DNA of 64,000 bases from Symbiodinium natans. Taxonomy: Eukaryota > Sar > Dinophyceae > Suessiales > Symbiodiniaceae. Below the pieces are notes generated by a model. It made no database searches. It saw only the letters and a program-made list of their open reading frames with translations, and was not told the DNA's origin. Location of the stretch: the NCBI GenBank assembly GCA_905221605.1, contig CAJNDS010002121.1, positions 335,501 to 399,500 on the forward strand, read 5' to 3'. This document shows positions 13,326 to 24,389 of the stretch, one piece after another. The translations under genes were made by a program, and so were the position numbers. Position 1 is the first letter of the stretch. The number at the start of each line of letters is the position of its first letter.

Positions 13326-13424
13326 TTCAAGAACCCCCCCCCAAAAAAAAATGAAGGACAACAATCCCGATTATTCCCCTTAGAGGGAAGAAGATTGTTT
13401 GATTTTTGGGGGGTGTTCTTAAGG
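13326..13424. repeat. Small inverted-repeat (MITE-like) element
   Basis: The left arm begins TTCAAGAACCCCCC with an A run and CAACAATC. The right arm is GATTGTTTGATTTTTGGG followed by GTTCTTAAG, its near reverse complement. The arms are about 30-35 bases. Right ends with GTTCTTAAG and then TTAGTAG or GTAGTAG also occur at 54470 and 57155, suggesting a small dispersed family. Confidence 0.4.
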
Positions 13425-14187
13425 TATTAGTAGTGTCTAGGCAAGCCCTAAGCCCTACGCCCCATGCCAAGCCTTGGGTTTTTGGGGTTGGGGGGTTTAG
13501 GGTTTAGGGTTTGGGGCCCTAATTCTTTGAACCCCAAGCTTCGCAAAACCCGAGACGCCATGCCAAACTCTGAAGAGGCACCCTCCGAAAGCCCCCCCTA
13601 AAGCTATAGACAGCTCCTTTTTGCGCGGCCCTTAAGTCTAACCCCCAAACCCTAAACCCAGAACCCTAAGCCCTAAAACCTTAAACCCTAAAACCCTAGA
13701 CCCTAAAACCCTAAACCCCAAACCCTGAAGAGGCTTTGCGTGGCGAGGGAGGCACCTGCCATCCAACCGGGAGGTGCCACCGTTCTGCAAAGCTTTGGAG
13801 CTTCGGGTTTAGGGTTTAGGGTTTAGGGTTTAGGGTTAGGGTTAGGGTTTAGGGTTTGGGGAGTGGGGTTTAGGGTACATAAGGCATTGTTGGATATGTG
13901 TGCTACAGCAAGTTTATTGAACGAAGTCGCCCTGGGCGACGTGCTTTCCGTGCCTGCCAATGGTAAGGGTAAGGGTCTGCTTGAGAACTGTTTTTTTCTG
14001 CGAACATGGCATCGCAGTTACTTCGACTCGGATATTGGCTGAGTGGACGGGCAGCTGGGGCGTTACCATTCTAGGTAACGCAGAAGTGAAGATGTTTGTC
14101 GCACATACTTAACATACTTGTTTATGCGGAGTACTGTCGTGCATGTCTGTCACAATGCGAGAATGTGAGTAGTTTCGCTTGTCTTGG

Positions 14188-17100
14188 ATGTTGTCGCTGC
14201 GACGAATGTTGCGGCAATGGAAAGCTGTGTTAGTCTGGTTGTTGCTGACCTCCCGGGCGTCGCAATGCGCACCGCAGTTTTGCATGCCGCGGGCTGGCAG
14301 CTGCCTGGGTCAGTTGGTCGAGTTCAAACAAAGTTTCGAGATGCCCTTTGACATTGACAGGATTGATTTTCCTGTGCCCGTGATGGTGGACGACTGGGAT
14401 GGAGACGGGGCAGATGACTTGCTGATCACGAATCGGACACACACTTGGTATTTCCATGGTACTGCAGACCAGAAATTGGTTCCGGTAGAGGAGACCAAAA
14501 ACCCTTTTCGTGACATACAAGAATTTTACGCGGGGCGTTTCTTCTGCGTGCATGCCCTCGATTGGGATCGCGATTCCAATCTGGATCTTGCTGTTTCTTC
14601 TGCCCATGGCACGCACCTTTTCGTGGACTTCTGGCGGCGTGAGCAAGACAGCTCATTAAGCTTAAATTATAGCATCCCAATGGCCGATCTTCTTTCATTT
14701 ACTCTTTCCTTCAAATGCGCTGCCATGCAGCTTGTGGATTGGGACGCCGACGGCGATCTCGACCTGCTTGTCTCGACGGAGGCAGGCATGTATTTCATAG
14801 AGGCAGCCGGCTATCTTGACTATAAGCCCTACAACAAGTTGACGGATCCTTTCCATGGGCTGTTAAGCATCGTATTGAAGCTTCAAGCTGTGGACTGGGA
14901 TGGAGACGGCGATCTGGATATGCTTGCCACCGACAACTTTGGTGCTGTGCACCTCTTCGAACATTTGGACAGCGGTCGCCCAAAGGAGCTGGAGCCATAG
15001 CTGCAGGTCAGCCTAGGGGCAATGTGGGAGTTGCTGTTGCTGTGAGTTAACGACCATTCGGAGACAACTTCATCTTACGTTGGTCTACTTCGGGTCCTGA
15101 ACAGAACTGCACGGGCCCATGCTGTAAACATATTACCTCATAACAATTGAAAAGGCGTGCGTACTTTTAACTTCTTATGTGCATCAGAATTAGGCACAAC
15201 CCCAGAGGGTTGCAATGCAGGAACCCACTTGTCTTCAATTGGGAAAGTAGGGTGCGTCACTTGCTGTAGCTTCAACAGGTCTTGTTGAGATGTAACTGGC
15301 TCTCCCGCCTGATTCAGAGACTAGTAGCCCTGGACAGTTCAGCCCAAGGACGAGCATCCCTTGACCTGGGGTGAGCTCAATATGAAGCACCTCGTTGATT
15401 TCGACAAGGACGGTTTGCTTGATGTTCTTCTGTTGGAAGGTAGTAACGACCATTCTCACAACTCCATTCAAGTTTGGAGACAAGAAAAGATTGATGAGCT
15501 GCGGCCACACCTTCGAGACACAAGTCCTTTTCAGTCAAATCTTGTCAGTGTTGACGCTACTTCAACTTTACAAGTGCTCGACTGGGATGGCGACACCCGC
15601 TGGGATCTTCTGTCCGCAGGGCTTTTCGACAGCCCCATAATTTTAAAGCTTTGGCACCAGACAAGCGCAGGCTCCTTCACGCCCAAGGTCTTGTGCAGAG
15701 TTTCTTCAGACAATGGTTTGTTTGCATTTCAAGGTTGGGACTGGGACGAAGATGGCGTCCCAGACGTCCTCATTTGGACCTCGCTGGGCATGAAGTTGTT
15801 TGTTGACTTCAGTGAAGACGAATCATGTGTCATGAGGAACACGTCGCTTGGACCTCCAGCTTCGGCTTCTCGCTATTTCTGCCAGGCCATGGATGCTGAC
15901 AGTGATGGGGACGTCGATTTTTATTGTGTGGAGCAAGATCTCACCGGCGCAGTCGAACAGGCCAATCCTCATCTGGTGTTTTTTCGGAACGAAAGTGGAC
16001 AGCTTACAACGGCCGTCCGGACCCCAGTTTGCCAAGGTGGTGGTGTTATTAACTTGCAGCTGGTCAATGATACTGCAGCAGCCGGTGCTGGCAACGTGAC
16101 GCTAGCGCTGCACTGCATGCAGACCGCTTTGTCCGTACTTCGGGCAACGGGTCCTCCGGAGAGTGTTGCTCATAATTTGCAGAAGCTGCCGGAGTTTTCC
16201 AATGTCCTCACTACTTTTGTTGATTGGGACCGCGATGGTGAAATGGAGGCCATCGGTCATGAAATGGCGGCCCGTTACTCTGCCCCGCTGCGGTATTACT
16301 CTGCAGGCCATTGTGTCAGCGCTCCCCGTTGTCATGGGGGGACTTGCAGCCTAGATGGCAACTGTAACTGTCCGCAGCTTGGGCTTCAATTGCAGGGGCT
16401 GGTGGCATCATGGTTCCGGCTAGTCTGCTGCCCCCGGAGGAAGACATGGAGTCATATATTGTACTTGTTTCTATATAGGCTCAGAGGTTAAAGGATCCCC
16501 AACCAGGAGCGTACAGTTAGTCGAACTTCCGTTGGAAAATGTTCTTAAGACAAATTAGCTGCAGGTGATTGCTCAACGAGCCTTTCGGAATCTTAACTTT
16601 TTGTTGGTTGCGGCGTTTGGTTCACCTCAGGAGCGGCAAGCGCTTGCCTGATTGTTCCGCATGTGAGCGCAACTATGCTTCTGGGAAGGAGGGAACATGC
16701 CTGCCTTGCCCAGGCGACTCGATGCTTATAGTCCAAACTTGTTGAAGGTCCAAAGTTGAAGTTGGGTTCCTATCATGAATGCAGAGAGGAAAGTGTAGTA
16801 TACCTTGATACGAAGGGATTGTAGCTTTGAGTTGTTGCCGCTGCTTTTTTTCTGGACGCTGGCCCAGGCGTCGGGCGAGACACGCATGGAGCCTGCGCCG
16901 GGCGCGGGACGTGTCGTGATGACATCTTTGCGGCCGACGAGGCAAAGAAGGCACATGCCTCCAACATGTCGGTGCTCCTGGCACGGGGTCCGGGCAACTG
17001 CAAGTGCAGCGATCACTTCAACGGCACCAGCTGCGATGAAGGTCAGTGCCCAGCCGGGAATGAGCTCGTCAGGAACAAGGCTCAGCCAGATTCTTGCCAA

Positions 17101-20073
17101 CCCTGCCAGCCGGGCTACTTCAAAGCCAAGCCTGGAAACCGTGCCTGCCAACCACCTGTCCTGTTCGTGGCCATCCTCACCCTTAGTCTTGTGATTGCTT
17201 CTGTGCTTGCTGGCGGGCTCCTGCCTGTCATGCTCGGCAACAGGATCCCCATCCAGGAGATCTCCAACACAGGCCAGGCGACACAATCTGTTCATCCTGA
17301 CCTTGTTTACCCAAACTACCGCGGGGCATAACATCGCCTTGCAAAGACGTCGAGTAGCCTCCTGCATATCGAAGGAATCTGAAGCTGCAAGCCTAAGCCG
17401 CAAATGTCCCTTCTTTTCTGAGTCGCTACCCCTAAACTGAAACGTGCATTGGTTGTCAGTTTTGCTTATCGAGCAAGCAACTGTTTGGAAGGGCTAGTAT
17501 ACTTAGTAGGAGGTACAGTGAAGGGCAACCAAGCCAATGACTAGGTTCCCTTCCCTTGCAAAAGGCCATGGCGTGCGTGTCACCACTGTGCGAGGGCATT
17601 GGGTCCGCCCGCGTCTGGCTGCTACCAAGGTAGGACTTAATGTGCAAGAACGGGTCTGAAGGTTTGATTGGCTGTGTGTTGTGATTGGCTGTGTGTTGAT
17701 GTACCCTTGGGCTGCAGGTGTACTTTGAGGGCACTGGTGTCCATACGCTGGACACGAAGCCTGGAAACGGACCATGCCACACAGTCCGGACTGTAGATCG
17801 CTACACTTTGCAACTCCACGGCAAGGAGACCTGGCGTCGACTAGTTCGTTGTTAGGTGTTGGTGTGGGCTCGGGAAGAGTGCTCCTTCAGTTGGCTTGGC
17901 GGATGTTTTTGCTCGGCAATGCTCAGCATCTGTCAGAATGTTTTTGTGTGTTTGGTCGAGCCGGTATAGTTCTCCTTGCTGCGTCGCAGGACGGCAGCGC
18001 CTGGGAGGGTGTGGCGGAGACGTCCTGCGGCTGGCTATGGCTTCCTTGGCAAGAGGCGCTCCTCGCGACCGGCTTCTGGTGTGCACCAACAGTAACCTTA
18101 GTGGGCGTGCTGCTGTCGATCGCTTTCGTTGTCCTGACGATGACGCATGTGTACTACCTTCACATCGCCTGGCTCCCGGCGCTCGCCGGCGGCCTTCTCT
18201 GCTTCCTGCTGGTTGCGTCCTACAGGGGCCCGCTGGCCGCCAAGCGCACGGCTCTGCGCAAGGCCCAGAGCGCGTTCCTCCGACAGCTGCGGCTCGGCCA
18301 GCCGAAGCCGGTGCCCAGGGAGCGCGGCCCCAGCCGGGCCATCACCCTCGGCCAGCTGTGCGAGCTCCACCAGGCTTTCCAAGGCTTCATCCAAGATCGG
18401 AGCATGCATTACGTCTGCCACAATCTCGTGAAGCCACTCACCAGAGAGGCCCGGCTTTCCTACGCGGAGGTGGCCGGGCCGCATGAGGTGGAGTACTTCG
18501 TGAGCCACTATTGGGGCACGCCCTTCCGGGACTTCGTCAGCAGCGTTTGGAAGCACTCGGAGGCCGTCGTGCACGTCGACGGGCAGCTGGGCCTTGAAAT
18601 CACGAGGACGAGGTACTGGATCTGCACCGTCAGCAACAATCAGTGGGAAGTGGAATGCGAGCTGGGCGGTGGTGGCACAGCCGGCTGGGAGGAATCTTCC
18701 TTCTACATGGCGCTGCGGGCATCCGGCACCAAGGGAACGGCCATGATCCTGGATGAGGAGGCTGGGGGCGGGTACTGGCACTCTATGTTCACCCTAAGCC
18801 CTACACCCTAAACCCTAAACCCCAAACCCTAAACCCTAAGCCGTAACTAGACGAAGACCCTAAACCCTAGACCCTACACCCCGAACAACCCGAACCACCC
18901 TACACCCTGAACCCTAAACCCTAAACCCTTTATCAGCCCCAACCCGAACTTCCACCCCAGCACCAACCCCTGAGCCCCCTCACCCGAACTTCGCCAGGCG
19001 ACACCCCTCAAGCGCTCCTGGTGCCTCTTCGAGCTCTTCCAGACTTTCCAGCTGAGTGAGCAAGATGCAAGCTTCAAGTTCCTTTTCTGTGCCTTGCTCA
19101 AGCTACTGCCCTCCCTAAGGCTAAGGGTCCATGTACCGCGTTATGAAATACTTGGGCCCCACAGTCCCTAAGAGGGCAAGTGGGTTGAGTTTTCCTTGGT
19201 CTTGGGTGCTTGTCTTCATTCATGGTCAACTTCAACTTCTAAAGCCCTCAGAGAGCCTTTTTCAACTCTGCAGATCAAAGCCCAAATTGTTAGTTCCACC
19301 AGGCAGATCGCGATGTCCAGAAGCTTGAAGTCAGTGTTCTGATCTCTAAACATAGCTACCTTCGCGTTATTGTTTTGGCCAAAGGCAGTGCACGTTTCTG
19401 TCTTCGATGACATGTCTTCTCATACTTTCTTCCGTGCTCATCCCATGAGCAGCCAGGTTGTTTGAGCGACGGTTTGGTCTGACAGTTGTTATTTGTTGGC
19501 TTTCTTGCCTTCATTGCTGCACCCTGCGCGTCCCCGTGCTCATCCCCATACATGATATATGTGCTGCAGCAGGCACGCCGTCGGGCGTGCTGAACTACGG
19601 CAACTGCAGCGTGGACGCGGCCATCGCCATCTCCGAGCGGCTGGTCACGCTCCGCCTCGAGGATGCCGAAGCCAGCTACGCGTCGGACAAGGACATGATC
19701 GACCAGCTCATCTCGCAGGCTGAGTGTCTGGTGTGAATTCCTCTGTCGGCCAGGGTTCGTCTTGTTTGCTCCTCTCCCAAGGCCCCCTCAGCCCTCTGTG
19801 ATTAAATCGACCCTGTCTCAGGAAGAGGGCGGCTTCGACGCCGTGAACTTCTCGCTGAAGCTGCGCATCTCCGAAGTCCTCCGGGCCACGGAGCGGCACC
19901 TCGGGGGAGAGCTCGGGAGGCTGAATCGCAGCTTGGAGGCGACCATGCAAGGCTACATGACCCAGCGCGCCGCGCAGGAGCAGGCTCGCGGGCCACCTGC
20001 GCAGGCCCTGCAGGAGTGGGCGCCGGCAGGAAGATCAGACATACACATTGAAGATGCACATTTCAGCGTATGA
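14188..20073 (+). CDS. Receptor-like membrane protein: VCBS/FG-GAP repeats, EGF modules, three TM segments, TIR-like domain
   Basis: Ten exons join in phase into 1256 residues: 14188-14985, 15349-16382, 16631-16713, 16868-17272, 17565-17629, 17718-17843, 17990-18760, 18998-19088, 19573-19718 and 19822-20073. The first ATG of the conserved frame was taken as start because a signal peptide follows (residues 1-27). Acidic calcium-loop repeats of the DWDGDGD type occur about nine times from residue 69 to about 580, as in FG-GAP/VCBS beta-propeller proteins. Cysteine-rich EGF-like and growth-factor-receptor-like modules follow (about 590-733). Membrane segments are at about 736-760, 871-889 and 897-915. 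The C-terminal region has EYFVSHYWGTPF (1004-1015) and SWCLFEL (1101-1107), which resemble the first strand and the WCxxEL box of TIR domains. Predicted topology puts the repeats outside and the TIR-like region in the cytosol. Donors are GA, GC, GC, GC, GT, GT, GC, GT, GC. Receptor function is inferred from architecture, and no ligand can be named. Splitting into two genes is possible but unlikely given unbroken phase. Confidence 0.75.
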
Positions 20074-21104
20074 AACCCAGCTGTATCCGCGTTTTTCATG
20101 GGGCACCCTGACAAGAGCTCAGCGGAGCCGAGCTGTCGCCACAGTTGGAGGGCTGTTGCGCGGGGCGAACCTCAGACCCGAAATCTCTGACCATTTTCAA
20201 TCACCCCCAAGCTGTTGGACTTGTGAGTAAGATTTGGTCTCGTAGCAGTCTGGATGCGTGAGTAGCATTGAGCAGCGCATCTCTCCAGCGGACTCGACAG
20301 CATTTAGTTTTATGGGATTCCCGTTTCTAGCCTCGAGGCAAAGCCCTCCTGTAGCAGGCTGGCCACAGAAGGGGGCGTCTGAAGGAGTGGGGGGCTTCCC
20401 TTTGTTGGGTGTGGGTTGTCAGGGATGCTTGTTTCTGGTGTGTCTCATCGTAAGGGGGGCCCAGAAGTTAGGGAACCTTGAGCTTGCGCCCGGGATTTGG
20501 GAGACCTTCATCTTCGGAAACTCCTCGTGGCTTATAGGCCCGGAGCTTCTGAAGCTTCATGGTAATTAGGGCCAGAAGCGCTCCTTACATGGCGGGAAAA
20601 GCGCTGGCACACGACATGAAAAGCCCTAAACCCTAAACCCTAAACCCTAAACCCTAAACCCTAAAGAAGGTGGGGCTGAGTTGCACGGGAGCGAGAAGTT
20701 CTGGGATTCGTATATTGAGCTGGGCGATGTCGGGGCGGAGCAGGCCAAGGATCGGCCTTGAGCCTACTGGGTTTAGGGTTTAGGGTTTAGGGTTTAGGAT
20801 TTAGGGTTTAAGGTTTAGGGTTTAGGGTTTAGGGTTTAGGGTTTATGCAATCCTCTCTGCGCGGAGGTTATCGTGAAGTTTCGATGTGACATGGACGCCT
20901 GCCGTGGGGGCACCGTGAGCTTGCAAGGCTGGTGGTCCAGGGCTTTTAGGGTTTAGGGTTTTATACTTTGGTTTACGGGGCTTTGGGGACTGTGCATTTT
21001 GCTGATATTGTCATTGGCTTTGACCTTTGTATTTCCTGCTGCTAGATTTGCTCACGATAGTTGTTATTGATGGTTTTTGTTTTGCGAGTCGATATCTCCT
21101 GAAG

Positions 21105-21370
21105 ATGCAATGCAGCTGACGCCGACGCTCATGATGCTCGCCGCTTCGGTGGGCGCCACCGAGAGGCGGTGCAGCTGACGCTCATGATCTCATGATGCTC
21201 GCCCCCTCGGTGAGCGCCGCTGAGACGCAGTGCAGTTGATGTTCATGATGATGATGCTCGCCCCCCTCAGGTGCGCCAGCGCTGAGACGCGCAGCTGCAC
21301 CTCTAGGACGCAAGGCAACTGAGCCTCATGATGCTCGCCTATTGTGAACCTCCTAGACGCAGGGCACTTG
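21105..21370. repeat. Minisatellite, about 60-70 bp unit, 4-5 degenerate copies
   Basis: The motif GCAGCTGACGCTCATGATG, followed by CTCGCC, a C-rich run, GGTGAGCGCC and GCTGAGACGC, recurs four to five times with substitutions and small indels. CATGATGCTCGCC is the most constant core. The repeat is not telomere-like. Confidence 0.75.
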
Positions 21371-22194
21371 GTAAACCCTTAACCCTTAAACCCAACAGTG
21401 TCAGTGCCACCCTGAGGCAGGGTGGCTGCTGCTTGTGATGCTCAGTCCCTTTTCTAAGACTTGTGTTCTAAGTAGGTGGGGCCCTAAAAGCCCTACAACC
21501 CTAAACCCTAAACCCTAAACCCTAAACCCTAAACCCTAAACACTTACTAAACCCCACAAACCCCAAAAAAAAATCCCTAAACAACAAACCTAAACTCCAC
21601 AAATCCTAACTTGCATGGCCAGGCCCGGCGGAGGAGCTTCTTCAGGAGTGCCCCTTGGCCTTGCATCCCTGGGTGTTAAGTTTATAGGGAGTATGGGTTT
21701 ATAGGGTTTGTGGGGGTTTAAAGGGTTTAAGGGTTTAGGGATTGCGGGTTTAGAGGGTTTTGGGGGTTGTAGGGTGTAAGGGTTTAGGGCTGTTAAGGGT
21801 TTCCGGGGTTCATCGGGGTGCAAGATGTAGGGTTTATAGGGTTTAGGGGGGTTGAGGGCTTAAGGGTTCAGGGGTTAGTGGTTTAAGGTTTTCGGGCTTA
21901 GGGTTCAGGGCTTAGGGTTTAGGGAGTTCAGGGTTTTTTTTTACAGGGTTTAGGGTTCCAGGATTTCGGGCTTATAGGGTCATAGAGACTTCAACTTAGA
22001 GTCACACACAGGAGGCTTTTGCGCCGGGCGACTCAGGCAATTTAGGGTTTAGGGTTTTTGCGCATATGGCAGGGTGATCCTCCTTTCATCCCGTAAGTGT
22101 TTTGGAGAAGGGTTTAGGCTTCTGGGCCTTCAGGCTTTAGGTAGGACTTAGCTTTCATCTTGATGTTGAGGATTAGCTCAAGGTCTGAATCCTC

Positions 22195-22278
22195 GGGTTT
22201 AGGGTTTAGGGTTTAGGGTTTAGGGTTTAGGGTTTAGGGTTTAGGGTTTAGGGTTTAGGGTTTAGGGTTTAGGGTTTG
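22195..22278. repeat. Interstitial telomere-like array, (TTTAGGG) about 12 units
   Basis: A perfect TTTAGGG run on the + strand, opposite in orientation to the arrays at 1860 and 12943. Confidence 0.95.
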
Positions 22279-23018
22279 GATGCGCCAGCAAAGAGAAGTA
22301 GACACCAGGGGCCCCGAGTCTGGGGTTTAGATGTAGGATACCAGTCAGAGCCTACAGTCGATTTTTTGGGGTTCCGGTTCCCAAACCTTAAAAAACTTAA
22401 ACCCTCAACCCGAAACCCTAAACCCTAAACCCTAAACCCTAATTATAAGCCCTAACTAAGACGTCCGCAAGGGATGTGGCAGCCGAGGCTACGCGGGCAG
22501 CGAAGCTTTTCGACGGGCACCGCAGTACGTCTCCGGCTGCTTCGAGGACTTCACCTCGCTCTTTGTTGCAGAGTTGCCTGGTGGCTTTAACCCCTAAACC
22601 GTAAAGCCTAAACCCTAAACCCTAAACCCTTAAATCCTTGTGAGAGCTGTGGTAATTCGCTGAGATTTTCTTGAGTACGGATGCAAGACGGCAACCCTGG
22701 CCTTCGCGTTGAAGGGGTCTTCGGGTTGAAATTCTACTGCGAAAAGAGGGCAGGAGTGCAAAGAGCATTATCTTTTGGGGTTTAGGGTTTGGGGTTTAAG
22801 AATACAACATCCTTCAACCCTATCCCTAAACCTACACCTTAAATCTAAACTATTATCCCTAAACCCCGAACCCTAAACCCCTAAAGCCTACAACTCCCAA
22901 ACCCCTTCTGTTCGGGGCATGAACAGCTGCATCATCCATGGAGAAAGGTCATGTCTTCATTTTTCTTTTATTAAGGGTCTACGGGTTTAGTGTTTAGGGG
23001 TTCAGGGTTTGCTCTCCA

Positions 23019-23167
23019 TCTAAGGGTAGTTACATTTTCCCTCAGCATGGTCCCTTACCTTCTTTTCGGGGTTCTGAAGTATGGTCCCTTGGCGGTTGTA
23101 CAGGGTATGTAAGGGGTCCCCCTTTTCAGGGCCCATACTAAGGGACTGTGTAATTACAATTACCTTA
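23019..23167. repeat. Inverted-repeat element, GTTACATG family (copy 3)
   Basis: The left end is CTAAGGGTAGTTACATTTTC and the right end reads GTGTAATTACAATTACCTTAAG, an imperfect reverse complement. The centre shares GGTTCTGAAGTATGGTCCC and AGGGCCCATACTAAGGGA with the copies at 996 and 12285. Unlike those two it lies outside the tandem duplication, so it is an independent member. Confidence 0.45.
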
Positions 23168-24158
23168 AGACTCCAGTGGAGGTTTGTTCCAGCCTGTGAG
23201 GTGAGGGCTAGTCTACGACAAAAGCCTATATCAATATGGATGCGAATCCAAACCCTAAACCCTAAACCTTAAACCCTAAACCCTACACCCAAGATGCAGA
23301 AGGCGCCAGTAAAGCAAAAGGCAAAAGGCCCCAAGCCCAAATCCAGTAAACCGATCCCGGACCTTTTTTACCCCAAGCCCTTGGTGCCTAAAACCTCAAC
23401 CCTGAACCCTGAACCCTAAACCCTAAACTGAACCCTGAACCCTAAACCCTAAGCCCTAAACCCTAAACCCTAAACCCTAAACCCTAAACCCTACAGAAAC
23501 CCCAAACTCCGAAGATCACCTGAACAGACCTGGGCCGCAGGATCCTCCCGAGGATGCTAGGTTCATCCTCCTGCAGCAGGCCAACTTGCCGGGGGGGGGG
23601 GGGGGGGGGGGTTAGGGTTTAGGGTTTAGGGTTTAGGGTTTAGGGTTTAGGGTTTATGGTTTAGGGCTTAGGGGGGAGGGATTTTTAGGGATTTAGGTTT
23701 AGGATGTTGAAAATAGGGATACGCCGAATATTCTCCAAAATACTCTGAATCCTTGTAATCGGAACCCCCCCGCAGAAGGGTACCCTTGTTTGGGGAAATA
23801 CCCATTTAGGGTTTTGCAGGGTTTCGGGGTTCCCGCTCATCCAAGCAATGCGACAAGCGCGACGTCAAGCCCCGCGCCGACGAAGAGAAACGGGTTTAGG
23901 GTTTAGGGTTCACAACCAATCCAGAGTCGGGCAACGAGGTGGACCCAATAGCATCATGGGATATGCGGGTTTACGATTGTAGATAATAAGGGGCCCCGAA
24001 AATAGACCCCCAATAAGGTACACCTAATAGCGCAAACCCCCATATAATGGTTGCAGGGTTTACGGCTTGTAGGGTTTAGGGCTTTTATACGTTCTAGTGC
24101 CTTCAGGCTGTAGGACTTTTTTGTAGAATATGACAAACATTTATCTTCTTGCTTTTTC

Positions 24159-24389
24159 ATGAAGCTGGAGAGTTTGCTTGCGTCTCAATGGCTGCGCCCC
24201 ATCCTGACAGGCTTATCGAATGTGGCCTGCTTACAACTTGCGGCTGGCAAAGAGGCAGCCAAGGCTGGACAACAAAGGCTCCTGCCAGGCGGTGCAAATC
24301 GGCATGCTGCAGCTGCTGCAGTTTGCAAGGCTCTCCACTCGAAAGACGATATGTCGTGTATGGTCGTGCAGCCTCGGAGCATCGATTAG
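24159..24389 (+). CDS. Possible exon fragment, unrecognised
   Basis: An open frame of 76 codons starts at ATG 24159 in a low-repeat, GC-rich island. It is Ala/Leu-rich and ends with CMVVQPRSID. An overlapping frame (24149-24412) is also open, so the coding frame is not certain. No family is recognised. It could be a chance frame in non-repeat DNA. Confidence 0.2.
   Translation: MKLESLLASQWLRPILTGLSNVACLQLAAGKEAAKAGQQRLLPGGANRHAAAAAVCKALHSKDDMSCMVVQPRSID

Larger units (their letters stand above)
11228..14187. other. Gene-free flank, counterpart of 1-3391
   Basis: Degenerate and perfect telomere-like tracts alternate with short unique pieces in the same order as in the left unit. Several arrays differ in length between units, for example 12758-12815 and 12943-13035. 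No coding region is supportable. Confidence 0.7.
11228..20780. repeat. Right unit of the approximately 11 kb tandem duplication
   Basis: The unit begins with the same sequence as base 1 (TAGCGTTCAAG) and ends in a TTTAGGG tract near 20780. It carries the intact copy of the receptor-like gene. Near 20626-20665 it has a six-unit CCCTAAA insertion absent from the left unit, a direct example of telomere-like repeats being added after duplication. Confidence 0.9.
20781..24148. other. Gene-free repeat-rich DNA
   Basis: This interval contains TTTAGGG arrays (20770-20845, 22195-22278, 23612-23655), a minisatellite (21105-21370), an inverted-repeat element (23019-23167) and a G24 run near 23589. A GC-rich piece at 22450-22590 has coding-like composition but no frame I can tie to a family. 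Nothing else is supportable. Confidence 0.6.
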
